Assembly (NCBI GenBank): GCA_016938245.1
Contig: JAFGUY010000073.1
Location: forward strand, 1-10,738
DNA length: 10,738 bases
From: Candidatus Omnitrophota bacterium
GTDB taxonomy: Bacteria; Omnitrophota; Gorgyraeia; Gygaellales; Profunditerraquicolaceae
Direction: 5' to 3'
Part shown: piece after piece, positions 4,630-10,738 of the stretch
Position numbering within the stretch: the stretch's first letter is position 1
How the letters are laid out: the number at the start of each line of letters is the position of its first letter
Notes under the pieces: generated by a model
What the model saw: the letters and a program-made list of their open reading frames with translations, nothing else
Databases searched by the model: none
Told to the model about the DNA's origin: nothing
Made by a program: the position numbers and the translations under genes

Positions 4630-5813
4630 CTGTTTATGCTATCAGTTATCGTTAATGCCTCTTTTACCGCTTTAACGTCGTGGACCCTGAAAATATCTGC
4701 CCTGTTCATGCGGGCATTTACACAGGAGGCGATGGTACCGGAGATTCTGTTATCGGGTCTATTATTTAACAATTTGCCGATAAAAGATTTCCGCGATACC
4801 CCTATTAATACGGGTTTTCCTAAGGATTTAAATTCCGATAGCCGTTTTAATATCTCAAGGTTATCCCTTAAGGCTTTGCCGAAACCAATCCCCGGATCGA
4901 TAATAATACTTTGTTTGCCTATCCCAAAAGCCTCCGCTTTTTCTATCGCCGATTCTAAATATAAAAATATATCATCAATCAACGAATCGTATTTAGGGTT
5001 ATTCTGCATTGAGCGGGGATTTTTAAGCATATGCATAATTACCACTGTCGCTTTATAGCAGCTAATCACCTTTGCCATTTTAGGGTCCCTTAAGCCGGAT
5101 ACATCATTGACAATACTGGCCCCGCAATCCAAAGCCATCTTCGCAACTTCCGGTTTATAAGTATCTACTGATACCGGGATTCCTGCCTTTTTAACCAAAG
5201 ATTTTATTACCGGTATTACCCTCTTGGCTTCGTCTTTTAAAGAAACAGGTTTAGCACCCGGGCGCGTAGATTCTCCGCCTACATCAATTATATCCGCGCC
5301 CTCTTTGATTAAACGCATTGCGTATTCAACAATTTTATCCGTATCTAAATTAAGCACCCCGTCGCCGCTAAATGAATCCCCGGTTACATTAACAATACCC
5401 ATAATATAGGCACGGTTTCCTAATTTAAGACTGTATTTACCGGCTTTAAGGTGAAAAGTATCTTTCCGGCCGCCCTTTAAAACTAAGTTTATATCCCGGC
5501 TAATCCTACTTAAGCCAAAAGGCTGCTTTCTAAGTTTATCGCTTAAACGGTTAAGCTGGGAGATATTACCCATTAGCAGGCAATCGGTTTTTTTTGTTTT
5601 TCCGGTTAAAGCATCCCGGGATAATGCTACATCCCCTCCCAATGAAAGCATCTCTTGTTTTAGAATATTTGCCGGAATATTATTTAAGGAGTCAATCTTT
5701 AAAAGGCGGGATTGGGCTTTTGGCAGCATGATTTTAATGCCGTAGGCATCAACATTGATATCCTGCATTAAATTTCTTAAATCCTTTTGGCCGGATATAT
5801 TTAAAATTCGCAT
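4626..5813 (-). CDS. folP: dihydropteroate synthase with N-terminal extension
   Basis: Condenses para-aminobenzoate with 6-hydroxymethyl-7,8-dihydropterin diphosphate to dihydropteroate in folate synthesis. The TIM-barrel core covers about residues 130-395 and shows MGIVNVTGDSFSGDG (138-152), DVGGESTRPGA (177-187), VSVDTYKP with Asp217, NDVSG with Asn236, MHM (260-262), DPGIGFGK (306-313), GVSRKSFIG (338-346) and RVHDV (376-380). About 128 residues precede the core, so the protein is 395 aa against roughly 280 for the E. coli enzyme. This extra region looks globular, has no motif I recognise, and resembles the extended DHPS form of some deltaproteobacteria and archaea. The usual NVTPDSFS loop has Gly for Pro. 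It starts 7 bp after ftsH and overlaps cdaA by 4 bp. Confidence 0.95.
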   Translation of the reverse strand: MRILNISGQKDLRNLMQDINVDAYGIKIMLPKAQSRLLKIDSLNNIPANILKQEMLSLGGDVALSRDALTGKTKKTDCLLMGNISQLNRLSDKLRKQPFGLSRISRDINLVLKGGRKDTFHLKAGKYSLKLGNRAYIMGIVNVTGDSFSGDGVLNLDTDKIVEYAMRLIKEGADIIDVGGESTRPGAKPVSLKDEAKRVIPVIKSLVKKAGIPVSVDTYKPEVAKMALDCGASIVNDVSGLRDPKMAKVISCYKATVVIMHMLKNPRSMQNNPKYDSLIDDIFLYLESAIEKAEAFGIGKQSIIIDPGIGFGKALRDNLEILKRLSEFKSLGKPVLIGVSRKSFIGKLLNNRPDNRISGTIASCVNARMNRADIFRVHDVKAVKEALTITDSINR

Positions 5814-5820
5814 TATTTTA

Positions 5821-7662
5821 TTAAATAAGGTCTTTCTTCTCTATCCCCAGTAACTTTTTTACTACCTCTCCGTCTAAAACCTCTTTTTCAAGGAGAGCGG
5901 CACTTAAGACTTTAAGTTTATCCAAGTTTTCTTCCAGTAAAGATTTTGCCCTAAGATAAGCTTCATCCACAATCTTTCTTACTTCCTCATCGATTAATTT
6001 CGCTGTCTCTTCGCTATAATTCCTCTCTTCGGATATATCCCTACCCAAGAAAACCAGGCCCTCTCTTCTGCCCAATGTAATATTCCCCAATCGTTCAGAC
6101 ATCCCGAATTGAGTAACCATACGGCGGGCCATACCGGTGGACATCTCAAGGTCATTCTGCGCTCCGGTAGTAACTTCTTTTAAGTTTATTTCTTCCGATG
6201 CCCTCCCACCCAGCATCATGGATATTTCAGCAATTAATTCCTTTTTAGTCCAGTAATGCCTGTCTTCTAATGGCGGAGTAAATGTATAACCCCCTGCTAA
6301 ACCTCTGGGTATTATAGAGACTTTCTTCAAAGGGTTTACCTCCGGTATCAAAAGAGAAAGCAAGGCATGCCCTGATTCGTGAAGCGCAGTAATTTCTTTT
6401 TCTTTCTTAGACATGATATGGCTTTTTTTCTCCGGCCCCATCAGTACCCGTTCAACTGATTTGTCAAAATCAATCTCTTCTACCTCTTCTTTGCTGTTGC
6501 GGGCCGCAAGAAGCGCCGCTTCATTGCAGAGATTAGCCAGGTCAGCTCCGGAAAAACCCGGAGTTTGCGAGGCAACAGATTTTAAATTTACAGAAGGAGC
6601 AAGTTTAATCTTACGCGTATGGACCCTTAGAATCTCCTCCCTGCCTCTTATATCCGGCAGGTTTACGATAATATTACGGTCAAATCTTCCGGGCCGAAGA
6701 AGTGCTGGATCTAACGTATCCGGGCGGTTAGTCGCAGCAATAAGTATAAGCCCCTGCTGCGTATCAAATCCGTCCATCTCAACTAATAACGCATTTAATG
6801 TCTGCTCGCGCTCATCATGGCCTCCGCCGATCCCTGAAAAACGCAGGCGGCCCACAGCATCTATTTCATCTATAAAAATAATCGCTCCTTTTCCGGAGGT
6901 TTTACCGGCGCGCCTTCCCTGCTCAAATAAATCACGTACGCGGCTGGCACCAACCCCTACAAACATTTCTACGAAATCAGAACCGCTTATGGAAAAAAAA
7001 GGAACCCCGGCCTCTCCTGCAACTGCCTTGGCAATCAGAGTCTTCCCGCATCCCGGAGAGCCAACCAGCAAAACTCCTTTAGGTATTTTTCCGCCGAGCT
7101 TTTGAAACTTTTTAGGATCTTTTAAAAATTCTATTACCTCTTTTAATTCCTCCTTTGCCTCATCTACACCGGCAACGTCGTTAAAGGTTACTTTTTCTGT
7201 ACCACTATGTATTTTAGGGGTAACTTTACCAAAACCCATTATCCTGCTACCCAATTGCTCTCCCCTTGCTGCCATCATCCACCAGAAAAATATCAAGATA
7301 AGTATGGGGCCTAGATTAAAAAGAAGCCCTGCCCAAAATGTCCGCGCAGGCTTAACATCAAAACTTTTAAGATTTGTACGCATGAGGGAAAGTAATTCTG
7401 CGTCATTATCCGGGATGTGCACTAAAAATGTAGTCTTATCATTAAATTCACCCTGAATAATAGTCTCTCTTTTAACCGCAGACTTAATTGTATCAGGGTC
7501 GTTTTTCAGTATGGAATAGAAATCACCGTAAGTTAGCTCCTTAGGAACTTTTCCTACGGGGATATTGATTGAATTTATAATAACAAAGGTCAGGATAATC
7601 GCAATTATCCAGCCTAAAGGAGAACGCTTTTGGATATTACTCTTCTTTTTATGATTAGCCAT
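5821..7662 (-). CDS. ftsH: ATP-dependent zinc metalloprotease FtsH
   Basis: Membrane-anchored AAA+ protease that extracts and degrades unassembled membrane proteins and short-lived regulators as a hexamer. The 613-aa chain has a first membrane helix at about 16-34, an extracytoplasmic domain, a second helix at about 110-131, and an AAA+ domain. That domain carries Walker A GSPGCGKT (201-208), Walker B IIFIDEID (261-268), and the second region of homology ATNRPDTLDPALLRPGRFDR (310-329). The protease domain carries HESGH (428-432) with Asp504 as likely third zinc ligand. Walker A differs from the common GPPGTGKT at two positions, but the lysine and threonine are kept. The frame could open at a TTG at 7684-7686, but the ATG at 7660-7662 has a Shine-Dalgarno 5 nt upstream and a promoter at good distance, so it is chosen. 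It is the first gene of the operon. Confidence 0.97.
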   Translation of the reverse strand: MANHKKKSNIQKRSPLGWIIAIILTFVIINSINIPVGKVPKELTYGDFYSILKNDPDTIKSAVKRETIIQGEFNDKTTFLVHIPDNDAELLSLMRTNLKSFDVKPARTFWAGLLFNLGPILILIFFWWMMAARGEQLGSRIMGFGKVTPKIHSGTEKVTFNDVAGVDEAKEELKEVIEFLKDPKKFQKLGGKIPKGVLLVGSPGCGKTLIAKAVAGEAGVPFFSISGSDFVEMFVGVGASRVRDLFEQGRRAGKTSGKGAIIFIDEIDAVGRLRFSGIGGGHDEREQTLNALLVEMDGFDTQQGLILIAATNRPDTLDPALLRPGRFDRNIIVNLPDIRGREEILRVHTRKIKLAPSVNLKSVASQTPGFSGADLANLCNEAALLAARNSKEEVEEIDFDKSVERVLMGPEKKSHIMSKKEKEITALHESGHALLSLLIPEVNPLKKVSIIPRGLAGGYTFTPPLEDRHYWTKKELIAEISMMLGGRASEEINLKEVTTGAQNDLEMSTGMARRMVTQFGMSERLGNITLGRREGLVFLGRDISEERNYSEETAKLIDEEVRKIVDEAYLRAKSLLEENLDKLKVLSAALLEKEVLDGEVVKKLLGIEKKDLI

Positions 7663-7667
7663 TTTTA

Positions 7668-7673
7668 CCTTTC
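7668..7673 (-). promoter_or_regulatory. ribosome binding site of ftsH
   Basis: GAAAGG on the minus strand, 5 nt before the ATG at 7660-7662. It favours this ATG over the in-frame TTG eight codons upstream, which has no such site. Confidence 0.65.
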
Positions 7674-7707
7674 TTTTAATAACCAAAAATTATATGCATA
7701 GATTTTT

Positions 7708-7736
7708 ATTATATATTCAAATATTCATAAAATCAA
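7708..7736 (-). promoter_or_regulatory. sigma-70-like promoter of the ftsH-nnrD operon
   Basis: In the 87-bp AT-rich gap between tilS and ftsH, a TTGATT -35 (7731-7736) and a perfect TATAAT -10 (7708-7713) are spaced by 17 bp on the minus strand. The start of transcription would fall near 7701, giving a leader of about 38 nt before the ftsH ATG. It is the best promoter match in the window and explains how the seven-gene operon is transcribed separately from tilS. Confidence 0.75.
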
Positions 7737-7749
7737 GTATTTTATAGGG

Positions 7750-8718
7750 TTATCTTAGATAAAAAACAAGCATTTTCTGCTTCTTTAAGGCGGATACGCC
7801 TTTAGGCAAGTCAACTATAGACCCTTGGGGACGGTTTAATATAAGGTCCTCTAATTCCTGTATATGTTTGAAAGTGATCCTGCGCGTATCTCTCTGTAGG
7901 AAGGATATCGCCTCTCTTAATTTCAGCCGCATAATTGACGGATGAAGCCCGGCCAGACTTTTTAATTGTAACTTTGTATGGCTTCCTTTAAGCGTGCGCG
8001 CTACAACGCCCTTAAGATAATCGTAATCACTCCCCGCGCTTTTAGCTAAGGCGAAGAACGCTTCTCTTATATTTTTGTTATAGTCTTTTTCTAACAAAGG
8101 CAGAAGCCTGTGCCTTATCTTGTTTCTAAGATAACATTCGTCGTTATTAGTCTTATCTATGCAAAATTTAATTCCTTTTGACTTTAGAAAAGCTTCAATC
8201 TCGCTACGCTTTATGTTAAGAAGCGGACGGATTATAAAAACTCTCCCCATCTTTCTTTTTGGCAATATTGCGGATAGCCCATATAAGCCGGTGCCCCTTA
8301 GAATACGCATAATAACTGTCTCTGCCTGATCGTCGAAATTATGCGCGAGTGCAATTTTTTGTGCCTTTACTCTTTTGGCTACTTGAAGTAAAAATTCCAG
8401 GCGCAGGTTTCTGGCTGCTTCCTCAACCGATAATTTTCCCGCTATTCTTTTAACATTTACCCTTTTAAAGGCAACGGGTATATTAAGCTCTTCTGCCAGC
8501 ATTTTTACAAATTTAGCGTCTTTTTCGGATTCTTTTCTTAGCCCGTGGTCTAAATGCGCAATATGCAAACTGATTTTTAAGTCTTCCTTAAGCCCGCTTA
8601 AAAGATAAAGCAGGCATACCGAGTCAGCCCCTCCGGAAACGCCTACAACCACACGGTCTCCTTTATCGACAAGTTTGCCTTTTTTAATAACGTATCTAAC
8701 CTTATCTATAATGTTCAT
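7750..8718 (-). CDS. tilS: tRNA(Ile)-lysidine synthase, short form
   Basis: Attaches lysine to C34 of the CAT-anticodon tRNA-Ile so that it reads AUA codons and is charged with isoleucine; an ATP-using essential step. The N-type PP-loop GVSGGADS is at 26-33, followed by AHLDHGLR (54-61), the family hallmark AHNFDDQAETVIMR (125-138), RILRGTGLYGLSA (138-150), RPLL (164-167) and DKTNNDECYLRNKIRH (188-203). At 322 aa it is shorter than the E. coli enzyme (about 430 aa) and near the short form of thermophiles such as Aquifex; the C-terminal TilS domain appears missing or reduced. It lies next to ftsH, a pairing seen in many bacteria. No clear Shine-Dalgarno precedes the ATG, and the nearest promoter candidate would give an almost leaderless transcript. 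Confidence 0.96.
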   Translation of the reverse strand: MNIIDKVRYVIKKGKLVDKGDRVVVGVSGGADSVCLLYLLSGLKEDLKISLHIAHLDHGLRKESEKDAKFVKMLAEELNIPVAFKRVNVKRIAGKLSVEEAARNLRLEFLLQVAKRVKAQKIALAHNFDDQAETVIMRILRGTGLYGLSAILPKRKMGRVFIIRPLLNIKRSEIEAFLKSKGIKFCIDKTNNDECYLRNKIRHRLLPLLEKDYNKNIREAFFALAKSAGSDYDYLKGVVARTLKGSHTKLQLKSLAGLHPSIMRLKLREAISFLQRDTRRITFKHIQELEDLILNRPQGSIVDLPKGVSALKKQKMLVFYLR

Positions 8719-8727
8719 CTTAATTTT

Positions 8728-8755
8728 ATCTTAACATAATCTCTGGCTTTTTCAA
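8728..8755 (-). promoter_or_regulatory. candidate promoter of tilS
   Basis: Minus-strand TTGAAA (8750-8755) and TAAGAT (8728-8733) spaced by 16 bp. Transcription would start only a few nucleotides before the tilS ATG, which would fit the lack of a Shine-Dalgarno there. The -10 match is only 4 of 6, so this is tentative. Confidence 0.35.
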
Positions 8756-8774
8756 CCATCTTTAAAGATTGTCG

Positions 8775-8803
8775 TTGACTTTTTTAAAAGCGGATAGTAA
8801 ATT
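8775..8803 (+). promoter_or_regulatory. candidate promoter of the flippase gene
   Basis: Plus-strand TTGACT (8775-8780) and TAAATT (8798-8803) spaced by 17 bp. The predicted start of transcription is close to the ATG at 8811, again implying a very short leader. Its presence argues against the upstream TTG start at 8769, which would place coding sequence over the promoter. The -10 is weak. Confidence 0.35.
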
Positions 8804-8810
8804 AAGTAGC

Positions 8811-10106
8811 ATGGGCCGCAAGATCATCACCCCTAAAGAAAAAAAGACAGTACTTGATAATTTTATATCGCTTTCAACCCTACAGAGCATCAATTATATC
8901 CTGCCGGTGCTTGTCCTACCGTATTTAATCAGGGTCATCGGGCCATCAAAATTCGGCTTAATCGCTTTTGCCCAGGCTTTAATACAGTACTTTATTATCT
9001 TTACTGACTACGGATTTAGCCTTACTGCCACAAGGAAAATATCCTTATGCCGTAATGAAAAAAGTGCGGTCTCCCTCGTTTTCTCATCGGCGATGACCGT
9101 AAAATTGCTTCTTGCGGGGCTAATCTTCGTTATTCTGATTTTGCTTGTAAATTTTGTCCCCAGGTTTAAAACAGATTGGCTGGTTTATGTTTTAAGCTTT
9201 GGCGCCGTAATCGGCAACACTTTATTTCCGGTATGGTTCTTCCAAGGCCAGGAAAAAATGAGGTTTATCTCCATTATTAATATTACCGGCGGCATGATCT
9301 ATGCGATAGCAATATTTATCTTTATCAAGAAGCCGGCTGACTATATTTTAGTCCCTGTCTTAAACTCTGCCTTCTTTTTAATTACCGGCATTTTGGGTTT
9401 ATACACCGCATTTAAAAAGTTTGATTTAGAATTTATATTCCAGGATTACTCAAATATCGCAAACGAGTTAAAAACCGGCTGGAGCATATTTATTTCTGTT
9501 GCATCCATAAACGCCTACACTGCAACCCGCATATTCGCAGTAGGGCTCTTAACCAATAATATCTTAACCGGTTATTATGCGATCGCCGAGAAAATAGCTT
9601 ACGCCTTCCAGACTTTTCCGTTGGACTCATTTGCTCAGGCAATTTACCCGCGCCTAAGCCATATATTTTCCAGGAATAAAAAACGGGCATACAGACTAAT
9701 GAATAGAATACAGGACTCTACCACCTTAATCTTCGTTTTGATCATCCCTTTAGCCATTCTTGCCGCTCCTTTAATAACCAGAGTTATCTGCGGAGTAAAA
9801 TATCCTGAAGTCATAACGTCGTTAAGAATATTACTGATCGGGGTATTCTTTGTAGCAATAAACGCCTTTAGGGTGCAGTTTCTTTTAGTTAGCGGCAGGC
9901 CGAATATATACTCAAAGATCCACGTTATCGCCGCGCTTCTGGGGGTGCCTCTTATCTTTATTCTGATATTTTACTTTTCTTACCTGGGGTCTGCTTTATC
10001 GACTGTAATTATTGAAGCGGGGATATTAATAGCTACCTTGAAACTGGTGACGGCGAGTGGCCCTTCTTCGCCCATTCGGGGCACTGCCTCGCTTGAAGAA
10101 AAGTGA
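8811..10106 (+). CDS. polysaccharide/O-antigen flippase, Wzx/RfbX family
   Basis: An integral inner-membrane protein of the MOP superfamily, expected to flip undecaprenyl-diphosphate-linked oligosaccharide repeats across the membrane. The 431-aa product is strongly hydrophobic, with roughly 12 membrane segments. It opens with the family-typical pattern 'NYILPVLVLPYLIRVIGPS-KFGLIAFAQA' followed by YFIIFTDYGFSLTATRKIS. The frame can be extended to a TTG at 8769, but the homologous region begins just after the ATG at 8811, which is preferred; no strong Shine-Dalgarno is seen. It is the only protein gene on the plus strand and diverges from tilS. No glycosyltransferases lie next to it in the window, so its glycan is unknown. 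Its last 19 codons lie in a duplicated tRNA-derived segment, are not hydrophobic, and probably are not ancestral. The stop codon overlaps the 3' end of tRNA-Met by 3 bp. Confidence 0.9.
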   Translation: MGRKIITPKEKKTVLDNFISLSTLQSINYILPVLVLPYLIRVIGPSKFGLIAFAQALIQYFIIFTDYGFSLTATRKISLCRNEKSAVSLVFSSAMTVKLLLAGLIFVILILLVNFVPRFKTDWLVYVLSFGAVIGNTLFPVWFFQGQEKMRFISIINITGGMIYAIAIFIFIKKPADYILVPVLNSAFFLITGILGLYTAFKKFDLEFIFQDYSNIANELKTGWSIFISVASINAYTATRIFAVGLLTNNILTGYYAIAEKIAYAFQTFPLDSFAQAIYPRLSHIFSRNKKRAYRLMNRIQDSTTLIFVLIIPLAILAAPLITRVICGVKYPEVITSLRILLIGVFFVAINAFRVQFLLVSGRPNIYSKIHVIAALLGVPLIFILIFYFSYLGSALSTVIIEAGILIATLKLVTASGPSSPIRGTASLEEK

Positions 10107-10116
10107 CGGCGAGTGG
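10047..10116. repeat. 14-bp direct repeat of the tRNA-Met 3' end flanking 42 bp
   Basis: GTGACGGCGAGTGG occurs exactly at 10047-10060 and again at 10103-10116. The second copy is the 3' end of tRNA-Met (acceptor and T-stem half) plus 1 bp. The 42 bp between them contain short inverted repeats, GCCC/GGGC (10070-10073 and 10079-10082) inside TTCTTC/GAAGAA (10064-10069 and 10095-10100). The layout resembles a very small element bounded by attachment-site-like copies of a tRNA end. No integrase gene is present. Confidence 0.8.
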
Positions 10117-10177
10117 ATTTGGACCACTGACCGAGCGGGTATGAGCCGCTTGCTCTACCAGGCTGAGCTACGCCGTC
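10104..10177 (-). tRNA. tRNA-Met(CAT), probably elongator
   Basis: Acceptor GACGGCG pairs perfectly with CGCCGTC, D stem GCTC/GAGC, anticodon CAT at 10141-10143 in loop CTCATAC with stem AGCGG/CCGCT, and T arm AGTGG-TCCAAAT-CCACT. The discriminator is A and CCA is not encoded. A paired first base and the lack of three G-C pairs at the base of the anticodon stem argue against initiator tRNA. The CAT anticodon is shared with the tRNA-Ile substrate of TilS, but the loop and stem resemble elongator Met. It begins 21 bp after the dgkA stop and may share its transcript. Confidence 0.95.
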
Positions 10178-10198
10178 AAAGCCGTTATTTACTACTTT

Positions 10199-10606
10199 TT
10201 ACCTGAGCAATCTTCTAATAAACAAAACATATCCTATTACTGCGGCATTCAAGCAGGTAATCACTACGATGCCTGCGGCGATATCTTTAACTAACCGTAT
10301 TTTAGTATTATATTCTTTCGCTATAGCATCCATCATAAGCTCTACTGCAGTATTAAAAATCTCGGCCATAAATACTAAAGTTACGGTGATGGAAAGAGTG
10401 ATTAGCTCAATCCCCTTTAGGTTAAAGTAAAAACCTAGAAAAATCGCAAGAATACCCATCAGGAAAATGACGCGCATATTCCGGTGATAGAGAAACAAAT
10501 GGACTATTCCTCTTAAGGCAATCTTAAAACTTGCCCTGAAGCCGTTGAGCTTAAAGATATTCCTTAAGACTTTATTCTTTAATATATTATTTCTTTCTGT
10601 AAGCAT
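10199..10606 (-). CDS. dgkA: DgkA-family lipid kinase (diacylglycerol or undecaprenol kinase)
   Basis: A small trimeric membrane kinase that phosphorylates diacylglycerol or undecaprenol with ATP, feeding phospholipid or undecaprenyl-phosphate carrier pools. The 135-aa protein has an amphipathic N-terminus and three membrane helices (about 45-62, 66-86 and 109-130). The family signature AEIFNTAVELMMD (81-93) holds catalytic Glu82, Asn85 and Glu89, and VKDIAAG (106-112) is the second conserved block. Sequence alone does not separate the two substrates. Its ATG overlaps the 3' end of the upstream methyltransferase-like gene by 20 bp, which implies coupling. The N-terminus may be a few residues shorter, as conservation starts near residue 20. 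Confidence 0.93.
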   Translation of the reverse strand: MLTERNNILKNKVLRNIFKLNGFRASFKIALRGIVHLFLYHRNMRVIFLMGILAIFLGFYFNLKGIELITLSITVTLVFMAEIFNTAVELMMDAIAKEYNTKIRLVKDIAAGIVVITCLNAAVIGYVLFIRRLLR

Positions 10607-10738
10607 CCAGGTACTTATCGCAATAAATATGTTTGTTTAAGATCAGATCCGAAGTTATCAATGCATCCATAAGCTCGCTATCTAAAGGATCGAGTATTGC
10701 CGCATCAAGCCCAGCCTCAAGCGCCATAACCAGAAAAA
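10587..10738 (-). CDS. probable methyltetrahydrofolate:corrinoid methyltransferase, C-terminal fragment
   Basis: The last 49 codons of a gene that enters from the right edge and ends TAA at 10587-10589. The peptide reads FLVMALEAGLDAAILDPLD followed by a helix with ELMDAL, then LILNKHIYCDKYLDAYRKK. This closely fits the end of the pterin-binding methyltransferases of the AcsE/MeTr type (for example 'AGLDAAI-D..D' and 'LLN...YCD'), which move the methyl group of methyltetrahydrofolate to a corrinoid iron-sulfur protein in the Wood-Ljungdahl pathway. The fold is the same DHPS-like TIM barrel as FolP. Other corrinoid methyltransferases of this superfamily cannot be excluded from the C-terminus alone. 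Confidence 0.65.
   Translation of the reverse strand, partial: FLVMALEAGLDAAILDPLDSELMDALITSDLILNKHIYCDKYLDAYRKK

Noticed and set aside
6413..7105. 230-codon open frame on the plus strand opposite ftsH
   Set aside because: It is antisense to the AAA+ domain of ftsH, its translation is low-complexity Ser/Pro/Arg-rich, and no family is recognisable. It is a shadow of ftsH codon usage.
7663..7686. TTG start eight codons upstream for ftsH
   Set aside because: No Shine-Dalgarno, whereas the ATG at 7660-7662 has GAAAGG 5 nt upstream.
8769..8810. TTG start 14 codons upstream for the flippase
   Set aside because: The extra residues do not match the family start and would overlap a candidate promoter.
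10062..10103. Intrinsic terminator between the flippase and tRNA-Met
   Set aside because: The hairpin GCCC-ATTCG-GGGC is short and is not followed by a T-run on either strand.
1..10738. CRISPR array, transposase, integrase, toxin-antitoxin or defence genes
   Set aside because: No spaced repeat series and no matching protein motifs were seen on either strand.

Overview
The window is a compact bacterial chromosome segment of moderate-to-low GC (by eye about 40%) carrying mostly housekeeping genes. No phage genes, insertion sequences or CRISPR array are visible. The gene order ftsH-folP-cdaA-(ybbR-like)-pdxJ-acpS-nnrD resembles the array known from Desulfobacterota such as Geobacter and from several candidate phyla. 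With a probable Wood-Ljungdahl methyltransferase end at the right edge, a short TilS and a mixed CCA-encoding tRNA set, my best guess is an uncultivated, probably anaerobic lineage such as Omnitrophota. That assignment is inference; no marker gene here settles it.

Layout, minus strand unless stated. 1-87: start of an unrecognised gene running off the left edge. 97-1566: a soluble PAS-PAS sensor histidine kinase with no response regulator in view. 1579-1830: tRNA-Gly(TCC), tRNA-Tyr(GTA) and tRNA-Thr(TGT), read in the order Thr-Tyr-Gly, with a good sigma-70-like promoter inside the end of nnrD. 1821-7662: a tightly packed operon read ftsH -> folP -> cdaA -> a 44-codon membrane microprotein -> pdxJ -> acpS -> nnrD, with junctions of 7 bp or less or overlaps, behind a near-consensus promoter at 7708-7736. 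7750-8718: tilS. 8811-10106 (+): a Wzx/RfbX-type polysaccharide flippase, divergent from tilS. 10104-10177: tRNA-Met(CAT). 10199-10606: a DgkA-family lipid kinase. 10587-10738: the last 49 codons of a probable methyltetrahydrofolate:corrinoid methyltransferase (AcsE-like).

The operon combines membrane protein quality control (FtsH), folate synthesis (FolP), cyclic di-AMP synthesis (CdaA), vitamin B6 synthesis (PdxJ), acyl-carrier-protein activation (AcpS) and repair of damaged NAD(P)H (NnrD). TilS and the tRNAs serve translation. The flippase and DgkA deal with membrane-linked envelope lipids and glycans.

The points most worth a second look are: (i) a 44-aa single-helix microprotein where full-length CdaR/YbbR and GlmM normally sit beside CdaA, together with a DGG in place of DGA in CdaA; (ii) the nnrD stop codon lying inside tRNA-Thr; (iii) a three-copy 7-bp tandem repeat inside nnrD; and (iv) a 14-bp duplication of the tRNA-Met 3' end that forms the last 19 codons of the flippase. 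I did not find a convincing wholly new multi-gene system; the modified cyclic di-AMP module is the nearest candidate.
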